From NCBI GenBank assembly GCA_964479585.1, contig CAYZMP010000036.1, forward strand, positions 1 through 17,009: 17,009 nt of DNA, given 5' to 3'. Position 1 is the first letter of the stretch. Each line of letters starts with the position of its first letter. Below are positions 1 to 4,567 of the stretch, one piece after another. Made by a program: the position numbers and the translations under genes. The notes beneath the pieces were generated by a model. It saw only the letters and a list, made by a program, of their open reading frames with translations, made no database searches and was not told where the DNA came from. Source of the stretch: UBA6182 sp964479585 (GTDB taxonomy: Bacteria; Bacillota_I; Bacilli_A; Erysipelotrichales; Erysipelotrichaceae).

Positions 1-13
1 TAAATGATTAAAT

Positions 14-71
14 AAGAGTACCCGGAAGTGTGCATGTAAAATTCCCCACACACAACCTAACAGGTACTCTT
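14..71. repeat. Long inverted repeat with nested stem, possible structured RNA or terminator
   Basis: AAGAGTACC at 14-22 is perfectly complementary to GGTACTCTT at 63-71. The 40-nt interior holds a second possible stem (GTGTG at 28-32 with CACAC at 47-51) or alternatively GGAA (24-27) with TTCC (42-45). A short T run (70-73) follows on the plus strand, so it could end an unseen plus-strand gene to the left. The loop is long for a simple intrinsic terminator, so the role is open. The rest of 1-236 has no ORF of note. Confidence 0.4.
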
Positions 72-129
72 TTCCTATACTAAAGATAGAAAAAGGGAAC
101 CTTGAATCTTTAGATTTTATTATACGAAA

Positions 130-165
130 AGAGAGCTTTCAAACATAATTGTTTGTCAACTCTCT
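130..165 (-). terminator. Secondary hairpin downstream of the DegV-family gene
   Basis: AGAGAG (130-135) pairs with CTCTCT (160-165), and inside it CAAAC (140-144) pairs with GTTTG (151-155). The two stems are separated by a small internal loop. Read on the minus strand, the structure is followed by TTTTCG. It lies about 70 nt beyond the main minus-strand terminator and could be a backup terminator. The T tract is weak, so this is tentative. Confidence 0.35.
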
Positions 166-202
166 GAGATGATGGTTGCACATCGTTTTTTTTACATCAA
201 TT

Positions 203-227
203 TAATAAAAAAGCACAATGTGTGCTT
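203..227 (-). terminator. Rho-independent terminator of the DegV-family gene
   Basis: On the minus strand a 7-bp perfect stem (AAGCACA, 3-nt loop, TGTGCTT; plus-strand 211-217 and 221-227) is followed at once by a T-rich tract (the A-rich stretch 203-212 on the plus strand). It begins about 10 nt after the stop codon of the minus-strand gene, the standard position for an intrinsic terminator. Confidence 0.8.
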
Positions 228-236
228 CTTTCTGTA

Positions 237-1067
237 TTAGTGAGCTGGATCTCTTTTAATATACTGAATAGCGATACATCCTGGACCACCTTGAGTGATC
301 ATAACAGGAGAAAGGTCTTCTACTTCCACTTCAATAGTTGGAAACACCATCGAAATCATCGTTTTTGCTAATTCCATTACTTTGTGATTTTCAGCGTGAG
401 AAACAAAAATCTTGAAAGTGTCATCCACACCATTTTCTTTCATTTTATCGATTATCTTGTCAAGAGCAGTTTTCCAATTTCTCCCAGTTCCAAGCTTTTC
501 AAGTTTCTCTGAACCTTCTACTTGAGTTACGATAGGTTTGATCTTTAAAAATCCACCAAGGGTTGCGGCTAGTGGAGAAAGTCTACCACCTCGTTTTAAG
601 TAATCAAAGTCCTCAGGGATTAAATACGATTGACACTGATTTAAACAAGTATTCATTCTATTAATGATATCATCAATGGAATGAGTGCTTTTAAGTTTGC
701 TTGCTAAACGAACTAAATATCGTTGTGTTAAGGATAGTGTCATGGAATTAAACAATGTTACATGTTTAATCTTCTGCGACTCAATATGCCCTAACGCTGA
801 AACATACGTCGCACTTAATCCTTTTGCCATTGTTATATGAAGTGTTTCTTGTGTATCTTCATACGCTTCCATCACTTCACCAATCGCAGGTTGTGATGAT
901 GTTGGGATTACTGTTTTTGTCATTTCTATAAAATCAATACTGTCTAACTCAAAATAGTCGCGATAATTTTTACCATTAATTGCAACTTGCAGTGGTAATA
1001 ATGTCACATCTAACTGGTCAGCTTCTTGCTTGCTTAGTAGTGAGCCTGTATCTGTTATTATTTTCAT
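237..1067 (-). CDS. DegV/FakB-family fatty-acid-binding protein
   Basis: Protein of 276 aa, the usual DegV-family length. Proteins of this family bind a fatty acid; the FakB members present it to the kinase FakA for phosphorylation. Visible family features are the N-terminal ITDTGSLL strand-loop, the TSSQP carboxylate-binding loop (residues 56-60), LSATYVSA (84-91), KRGGRLS with the conserved arginine (158-164), FVSHAE (221-226) and a C-terminal GGPG (260-263). The FakB pattern, as I recall it, has His two residues before GPG; here that residue is Gln259, so ligand contact may differ. The start at 1067 is preferred over two upstream in-frame ATGs because AAGAGG lies 7 nt before it and the protein then begins MKIITDT as in homologues. 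It stands alone on the minus strand, divergent from padR, with its own terminator. No fatty-acid kinase gene is in the window. The family call is firm; FakB-type function is inferred. Confidence 0.9.
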   Translation of the reverse strand: MKIITDTGSLLSKQEADQLDVTLLPLQVAINGKNYRDYFELDSIDFIEMTKTVIPTSSQPAIGEVMEAYEDTQETLHITMAKGLSATYVSALGHIESQKIKHVTLFNSMTLSLTQRYLVRLASKLKSTHSIDDIINRMNTCLNQCQSYLIPEDFDYLKRGGRLSPLAATLGGFLKIKPIVTQVEGSEKLEKLGTGRNWKTALDKIIDKMKENGVDDTFKIFVSHAENHKVMELAKTMISMVFPTIEVEVEDLSPVMITQGGPGCIAIQYIKRDPAH

Positions 1068-1134
1068 AGTGTACCTCTTCATCAGTATATCACGCACAAG
1101 ATGATAAAAATATTAAATATTTAAAGTATAGATG

Positions 1135-1164
1135 TTGACAATACTGTATGGCACACAGTATAAT
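1135..1164 (+). promoter_or_regulatory. padR operon promoter with palindromic operator
   Basis: The -35 box TTGACA (1135-1140) and -10 box TATAAT (1159-1164) are perfect hexamers with an 18-bp spacer. The spacer starts with ATACTGT (1141-1147) and the dyad partner ACAGTAT (1155-1161) runs into the -10 box, giving a perfect 7-bp inverted repeat separated by 7 bp. A repressor bound here would block RNA polymerase. PadR-family repressors commonly bind short dyads of this layout at their own promoter, so autoregulation is the simplest reading. The same site could also affect the divergent minus-strand gene, whose promoter I could not place with confidence. Confidence 0.8.
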
Positions 1165-1186
1165 GTGTATAACAGGTGGTGATTGT

Positions 1187-1531
1187 ATGAAAGAAATGGA
1201 CACAATGGTTGAAGGTTTAGTATTAGAATTACGAAGAGGGTTATTAATATTAAGTGTTCTAAGTCAGTTGTTTGAAAAAGAATATGGCTACTCACTCATT
1301 CAAAAACTACATGACAAACAGTTTACGATTGAAGCAGGAACCTTGTATCCTTTACTAAGAAGGCTAGAAAAACAAGGATTACTTACTAGTAGTTGGGACT
1401 TAGTCGATAATCGACAACGTAAATATTATCAGATAAGTGAGCAAGGAGAAGAGTTGTTTGAAAAGCTAAAAAAAGAGTATATGTCACTTAATGAGACAAT
1501 GATAAGTTTATTAGTGGGAGATAATTCATGA
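1187..1531 (+). CDS. PadR-family winged-helix transcriptional repressor
   Basis: Protein of 114 aa, the size of a short PadR subfamily-2 member (winged helix plus one C-terminal dimerisation helix). The signature is clear: RRGLLILSVLSQL (helix 1), YGYSLIQKL (34-41), EAGTLYPLLRRLEKQGLL (49-66, recognition helix) and the wing RQRKYYQISEQGEEL (76-90). The start at 1187 has AGGTGG at 1174-1179, 7 nt upstream. The in-frame ATG at 1148 lies upstream of the -10 box and so cannot be on the main transcript. The stop overlaps the next start as ATGA at 1528-1531, so the two genes are translationally coupled. PadR regulators paired with HAAS-domain membrane proteins are a common Firmicutes arrangement, with PadR controlling the operon. 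The ligand cannot be told from sequence. Confidence 0.93.
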   Translation: MKEMDTMVEGLVLELRRGLLILSVLSQLFEKEYGYSLIQKLHDKQFTIEAGTLYPLLRRLEKQGLLTSSWDLVDNRQRKYYQISEQGEELFEKLKKEYMSLNETMISLLVGDNS

Positions 1532-2499
1532 AAAAAATAACAGTATATGTCGAAGAGACAGTTAAAAACTTACCAAAGAAACTTAAAGACGATGTAAAAA
1601 AAGAATTGTTTAATGAAATTACTGAGATGGTTGAATCACACAAAGACGAAGGATTATCAGAAGATGATGCAATTAAAGTTGTCTTAGAAAATTTAGGTGA
1701 TCCTAAAAAGTTATCGGATAAGTACTTAAATAAAAAAGATTACTTAATAGGACCGCGATTGTACCCTGTGTATGTGAAACTACTAAAGATAGTTATGTTT
1801 GCGGTAGGACTTGGACTATTAGTAGCTATGTTAGTCAATAGTGCAATAAATGATATGAATGATGTTTCGTATATTGTTTCTTCTTTAGTTGGGTTGTTTA
1901 ATGCTTTGCTTCAAGTGTTTGCTTGGATCACCATTATCTTTGCACTTGTTCAACGATCTGAACTTGATGAAAAAGAACTAGTGGATGATGCGATATGGAC
2001 AATAAAGGATTTACCTAAGGATGTACCTGCAAAAACCTCGACAAGAGCAGAAGGTATTGGTGGTGTTATTTTCGGTGCAGTTGTTGTCGTTCTCATAAAC
2101 TTTAACCTTGATTTGTTTGGTGTTTTCTTTTTAAATGACAATCAAGTTGTAGTGTCATCTCCATTATTAAATCAAGCCACTGCTTCATCATGGTTACCAT
2201 GGATAAATGCAATGCTAGCTATTATTATCATTAGCAACGTAGTAAAGGTAGCGAATGTGACGTTCTCTAAAAAAAGAGAAGCATTTATTATTGCAATGCA
2301 ACTTATCTCGCTGATTATCTTTGTTGGAGTAGTTGCGACGATGGATATAATTAACCCCACATTAATAAGTGATGTGGCTGCGTTTAATGAACCATTAAGT
2401 GTCATGGTAAGTGGACTTCTTACAACTGTCTTTTGGGTCATCGTTGTAGTAAATGTTGGAGAAGTAGGATACAAACTATACAAACTATTCAAAGTATAA
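1528..2499 (+). CDS. HAAS/DUF1700-type multi-pass membrane protein
   Basis: Protein of 323 aa. Residues 1-75 are a charged helical cytoplasmic domain containing the pattern LSEDDAIKVVLENLGDPKKLSDKYL (43-67, written in part), typical of HAAS/DUF1700 or 'permease prefix' domains that occur with PadR regulators. Six hydrophobic segments follow at about 86-106, 117-141, 176-200, 222-243, 253-273 and 291-311, with a charged loop at 143-175. No ATPase, transporter-substrate or catalytic motif is visible. It is translated by overlap with padR and followed by a terminator, so the pair is a complete operon. The function is unknown; a membrane sensor or modulator acting with PadR is an inference. The N-terminal domain assignment is fairly sure, and the fold of the membrane part is not recognised. 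Confidence 0.8.
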   Translation: MKKITVYVEETVKNLPKKLKDDVKKELFNEITEMVESHKDEGLSEDDAIKVVLENLGDPKKLSDKYLNKKDYLIGPRLYPVYVKLLKIVMFAVGLGLLVAMLVNSAINDMNDVSYIVSSLVGLFNALLQVFAWITIIFALVQRSELDEKELVDDAIWTIKDLPKDVPAKTSTRAEGIGGVIFGAVVVVLINFNLDLFGVFFLNDNQVVVSSPLLNQATASSWLPWINAMLAIIIISNVVKVANVTFSKKREAFIIAMQLISLIIFVGVVATMDIINPTLISDVAAFNEPLSVMVSGLLTTVFWVIVVVNVGEVGYKLYKLFKV

Positions 2500-2528
2500 A
2501 TCTTGGGGTTAACTCAAGATTTTCTTTT
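2498..2528 (+). terminator. Rho-independent terminator of the padR operon
   Basis: AAATCTTG (2498-2505) pairs with CAAGATTT (2515-2522), extended inward by a G-U and a G-C pair, and a T-rich tract TTTTCTTTT (2520-2528) follows. The stem starts within the stop codon of the membrane protein gene. It separates the operon from the ribosomal stalk operon promoter about 70 nt downstream. Confidence 0.8.
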
Positions 2529-2597
2529 GTTAGTAGGATTGCTGTAAATACTTACGACAGAGAGGTTTTAAAAAGTGAAGGAAAACCATAGTTTTTG

Positions 2598-2625
2598 TTG
2601 ACAAGCATCTCAGATATGGTAAACT
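2598..2625 (+). promoter_or_regulatory. Promoter of the rplJ-rplL operon
   Basis: Perfect -35 TTGACA (2598-2603), 16-bp spacer, -10 TAAACT (2620-2625) preceded by TGG, an extended -10-like context. Transcription would start near 2632, giving a leader of about 144 nt before rplJ that contains the L10-responsive element. The stretch 2529-2597 upstream holds no ORF, only a weak GGTTTT/AAAACC repeat (2564-2569 and 2582-2587). Confidence 0.75.
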
Positions 2626-2636
2626 AATAACGCTAT

Positions 2637-2731
2637 CAATATCCCTAAGACAGCAACGGCCAACTGGCTTAATCATGTTGCCGAGGAAAAAGTTATAAAA
2701 ACCTTTTTACTCGTGCTTAGGCATGAGTTTT
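2637..2731 (+). ncRNA. Ribosomal protein L10 leader (autoregulatory mRNA element)
   Basis: The leader contains the L10-leader core: AGACAGCAAC, GCC-AACT-GGC, TTAAT, then GTTGCCGAGG. Stem GCAAC (2653-2657)/GTTGC (2677-2681) carries the inner hairpin GCC (2659-2661)/GGC (2666-2668) with an asymmetric TTAATCAT bulge, the kink-turn-like L10 site. Just after it, CGAGGAAAAAG (2682-2692) can pair with CTTTTTACTCG (2703-2713) with one mismatch. This would compete with the terminator hairpin that uses 2709-2716. CAATATCC (2637-2644) can also pair with GGATATTG (2741-2748). L10 leaders are known in Firmicutes as attenuators controlled by the L10-L12 complex, and the layout here fits that: bound L10 would favour the terminator and free RNA would favour readthrough. 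The direction of the switch is inferred from the family. Confidence 0.85.
2709..2731 (+). terminator. Attenuator terminator in the rplJ leader
   Basis: ACTCGTGC (2709-2716) pairs with GCATGAGT (2721-2728) around a TTAG loop, with one G-U pair. It is followed by a U-rich tract (2728-2740). It lies between the promoter and rplJ and shares bases 2709-2713 with an alternative upstream pairing, so it acts as a conditional terminator. Confidence 0.75.
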
Positions 2732-2775
2732 ATATTTTATGGATATTGTTGCTTAAAAAAAGGAGGAACAAAACC

Positions 2776-3441
2776 ATGAACCATACGGTTTTAGAAGCAA
2801 AAAAAGCAGTGGTCAATGAGATCCAACAAAAGTTTAGTGATTCTCAATCATCTGTTGTAGTTGAATACCGTGGTTTAAGTGTTGCTCAAATGACTACTTT
2901 ACGTCGTAAATTACGTGAAGAGAACATTGAGATGAAGATCTATAAAAACAAAATGGCTTCACGAGCAGCAGAAGCAGCTGGGTATGAAGGATTAGTTGAA
3001 TACTTAGTTGGACCAAACGCGTTTGTATTTGGCGATGATGCAGTTGCACCAAGTAGAATACTTGCTGAATTTGCTAAGAAAAACAAAGCGTTGGTATTGA
3101 AAAGTGGTATCGTAGAAGGCAAAGTTGTTGATGTAGACATGATCAAAGAACTAGCTACACTACCTAACCGCGAAGGTATGATTTCAATGTTACTTGGATT
3201 ATTCCAAGCACCAATTAGAAATTTCGCCTATGCATTATCTCAAGTTGCTGAGTTAAATCCAGCGGATGCACCTGTAGAACAAGAGAAAGCTGAAGAAGCA
3301 CCAGTTGAAGAAGTAAAGACTGAAGAAGCTCCTGCAGAAGAGGTAAAGGCAAAAAAAGCTCCAGCAAAAGAAGCTGAAGTAGTAGAAGAAGTTAACGAAG
3401 CTGAGGCTTCAAGTGAAGAAAATAAAACGGAGGATCAATAA
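2776..3441 (+). CDS. rplJ: 50S ribosomal protein L10 with acidic repeat tail
   Basis: Protein of 221 aa. L10 forms the base of the ribosomal stalk, binding 23S rRNA through its N-terminal domain and L12 dimers through its C-terminal helix. The ordinary L10 core spans residues 1-161 and includes VVEYRGLSVAQMTTLRRKLRE (29-49, written in part), KIYKNKMASRA (54-64), VGPNAFVF (78-85) and the helix LLGLFQAPIRNFAYALSQVAEL. The length of that helix suggests two L12 dimers, as in E. coli. Residues 162-221 are an extra tail made of about four decapeptide repeats with AlaPro every 10 residues, then a Glu-rich end. Most bacterial L10 proteins stop near residue 165-175. The ATG at 2776 is chosen over the in-frame GTG at 2713, which lies inside the terminator hairpin; AGGAGG at 2761-2766 precedes the ATG by 9 nt. 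rplL follows after one base. Confidence 0.95.
   Translation: MNHTVLEAKKAVVNEIQQKFSDSQSSVVVEYRGLSVAQMTTLRRKLREENIEMKIYKNKMASRAAEAAGYEGLVEYLVGPNAFVFGDDAVAPSRILAEFAKKNKALVLKSGIVEGKVVDVDMIKELATLPNREGMISMLLGLFQAPIRNFAYALSQVAELNPADAPVEQEKAEEAPVEEVKTEEAPAEEVKAKKAPAKEAEVVEEVNEAEASSEENKTEDQ
3262..3375 (+). repeat. 30-bp tandem repeat encoding decapeptides in the L10 tail
   Basis: Codons 163-200 of rplJ encode four related decapeptides, roughly DAPVEQEKAE, EAPVEEVKTE, EAPAEEVKAK and KAPAKEAEV, with Ala-Pro at 165, 175, 185 and 195. The nucleotide copies have diverged mostly at third codon positions, so the peptide period seems to have been kept. Confidence 0.7.
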
Positions 3442-3442
3442 A

Positions 3443-3817
3443 ATGGCAAAAATTACATCAGAAGAACTAATTTCCTCATTAAAGGAAATGACAATCTTAG
3501 AATTAAATGAATTAGTAAAAGCAATCGAAGAAGAGTTTGGTGTTAGCGCTGCTGCTCCTGTAGCTGCTGCTGGTGCTGCTCCTGCTGCTGAAGCTGAAGC
3601 TGAAGTAAGCGAAGTTAGCGTAATCTTAAAAGCTGCTGGACAAAGTAAAGTTGCAGTAATTAAAGTAGTACGTGAAATCACAGGTTTAGGTTTAGTTGAT
3701 GCAAAAGGTTTAGTTGATAAAGCACCTGCTCCAATTAAAGAAGGTATCAAACCTGAAGAAGCTGCAGAAATCAAAGATAAATTGGTTGAAGCTGGCGCTG
3801 AAGTTGAAATTAAATAA
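3443..3817 (+). CDS. rplL: 50S ribosomal protein L7/L12
   Basis: Protein of 124 aa, normal for the family. It is the multi-copy stalk protein that recruits EF-Tu, EF-G and other GTPases. Residues 1-33 are the helical dimerisation domain that binds L10. Residues 34-56 are an Ala-rich flexible hinge ending in a Glu-Ala stretch. Residues 57-124 are the factor-binding domain, with KVAVIKVVREITGLGL (69-84), VDAKGLVDKAP (85-95) and the terminal EAGAEVEIK. The ATG at 3443 starts one base after the rplJ stop and has GGAGG at 3429-3433 inside the end of rplJ, so the two genes are coupled. Control comes through the L10 leader upstream. No oddities are seen beyond the somewhat acidic hinge end. Confidence 0.97.
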   Translation: MAKITSEELISSLKEMTILELNELVKAIEEEFGVSAAAPVAAAGAAPAAEAEAEVSEVSVILKAAGQSKVAVIKVVREITGLGLVDAKGLVDKAPAPIKEGIKPEEAAEIKDKLVEAGAEVEIK

Positions 3818-3823
3818 CACTTT

Positions 3824-3854
3824 CCTTGTTAGCGCAACTTAGTTGCAATCAAGG
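3824..3854 (+). promoter_or_regulatory. Hairpin overlapping the ybxB ribosome binding site
   Basis: CCTTG (3824-3828) pairs with CAAGG (3850-3854), enclosing a second perfect stem GCAAC (3834-3838)/GTTGC (3842-3846) with a 3-nt loop. The 3' arm contains the first bases of the AAGGAGG Shine-Dalgarno sequence of ybxB (3851-3857). Folding would therefore lower ybxB translation relative to rplL. It lacks a T tract and is not a typical terminator. It may also protect the rplL mRNA 3' end. The role is inferred. Confidence 0.5.
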
Positions 3855-3863
3855 AGGTGTTGT

Positions 3864-4460
3864 ATGACGCATTATTTTGAAAACGACCCAAGATTAAAAC
3901 ATAACCGGAAACAATTAGTATTCCGGTTTTTGGGCGTGGACTACAAATTAATGAGTGATGCTGGCGTCTTTTCAAAAGATCATGTTGATCTAGGAACACA
4001 AACAATGCTTACAAACTTAATCAATCATCCAACCTCTGGTTCATTTTTAGATTTAGGATGTGGCTATGGTGTAGTGGCGATTGTTGTAAAAAAAAACTTT
4101 CCTGAAATGGAAGTTGTCGCAAGTGATGTTAACCAACGTGCACTCTCACTTACGATAGAAAATGCACAGTTAAACGATGTGAACATAACAAGTGTGCTTT
4201 CTGATGGATTTGAAAACATTCATCAGAAGTTCAATAGCATTGCCTTTAACCCTCCCATCAAGGTAGGGAAAAAGAAAATGTATGCATTATTATTAGAAGC
4301 ACGTGATCATTTAACCACAGAAGGTGTATTAACCCTTGTTATAAGAAAAGATCAAGGGGCTAAAAGTGCACTCAACTATGTGCAGTCAATATTTCACTCA
4401 TGTCATGTATTGGTGAAACACAAAGGTTTTTGGGTTATTACTTGTAGAAAAAGTGCTTGA
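3864..4460 (+). CDS. ybxB: YbxB/RsmC-like class I methyltransferase (probable 16S rRNA guanine-N2)
   Basis: Protein of 198 aa, matching the single-domain YbxB form found between rplL and rpoB in Firmicutes. The E. coli RsmC protein has an extra N-terminal half not present here. It has the class I S-adenosylmethionine fold: motif I LDLGCGYG (62-69), the ribose-binding acidic residue in SDVN (87-90), and the catalytic motif FNPPIK (128-133) typical of N2-guanine or N6-adenine methylation. The opening FENDPRLKHNRKQ and the SDAGVFSKDHVD segment (31-42) also match YbxB. RsmC modifies G1207 of 16S rRNA in E. coli; the same target is likely but not shown. The start at 3864 has AAGGAGG at 3851-3857; the upstream in-frame ATG at 3843 has no such site. 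The TGA stop is part of an rpoB -35 box. Confidence 0.9.
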   Translation: MTHYFENDPRLKHNRKQLVFRFLGVDYKLMSDAGVFSKDHVDLGTQTMLTNLINHPTSGSFLDLGCGYGVVAIVVKKNFPEMEVVASDVNQRALSLTIENAQLNDVNITSVLSDGFENIHQKFNSIAFNPPIKVGKKKMYALLLEARDHLTTEGVLTLVIRKDQGAKSALNYVQSIFHSCHVLVKHKGFWVITCRKSA

Positions 4461-4493
4461 CATATTGACAATGATTTGATAATATAATAAATT
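4457..4493 (+). promoter_or_regulatory. rpoB: rpoB promoter region, two overlapping candidates
   Basis: Two perfect TTGACA boxes lie at 4457-4462 and 4465-4470, the first containing the ybxB TGA stop. With 17-bp spacing they would use TAATAT (4480-4485) and TAAATT (4488-4493). A perfect TATAAT lies between (4483-4488), but its spacing to the two -35 boxes is 20 and 12 bp. A promoter here is likely, but which pair is used cannot be settled from sequence. Confidence 0.6.
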
Positions 4494-4518
4494 GCATAAT
4501 AATACGAAATTTAAAAGA

Positions 4519-4547
4519 CGTAATATGCCTTTTTTGGCATTGTTACG
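4519..4547 (+). promoter_or_regulatory. Hairpin in the rpoB 5' leader
   Basis: CGTAA (4519-4523) pairs with TTACG (4543-4547) and ATGCC (4525-4529) pairs with GGCAT (4536-4540). The loop is six Ts, and the two stems are separated by a 1/2-nt internal loop. It sits 7 nt before the rpoB ribosome binding site and is not followed by a T tract, so it is not a terminator. It may stabilise the 5' end or bind a regulator; no known family is recognised. Confidence 0.45.
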
Positions 4548-4567
4548 ATAGGGAAAGGAAGACATGC

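Noticed and set aside
1068..1097. Upstream in-frame ATGs for the DegV-family gene
   Set aside because: They add ten residues not typical of the family and lack a ribosome binding site; AAGAGG precedes the start at 1067.
1148..1186. Upstream ATG at 1148 as the padR start
   Set aside because: It lies before the -10 box and has no ribosome binding site. The ATG at 1187 has AGGTGG at good spacing and fits PadR length.
1113..1295. Minus-strand ORF across the degV-padR gap
   Set aside because: It covers the padR promoter and the padR coding start and encodes a hydrophobic shadow with no family features.
2564..2587. GGTTTT/AAAACC hairpin before the rplJ promoter
   Set aside because: It is a six-pair A/T-rich stem with a 12-nt loop in AT-rich DNA; chance occurrence is likely.
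2713..2775. GTG at 2713 as the start of rplJ
   Set aside because: It falls inside the attenuator hairpin. The encoded residues do not resemble an L10 N terminus, and AGGAGG precedes the ATG at 2776.
3262..3375. The rplJ tail repeats as a CRISPR-like or mobile repeat
   Set aside because: The period is in frame, the copies diverge at third codon positions and there are no spacers; it is a protein repeat.
4483..4488. TATAAT at 4483 as the certain rpoB -10 box
   Set aside because: Its distance to the two TTGACA boxes is 20 or 12 bp, outside the normal range, so the promoter is reported as ambiguous.
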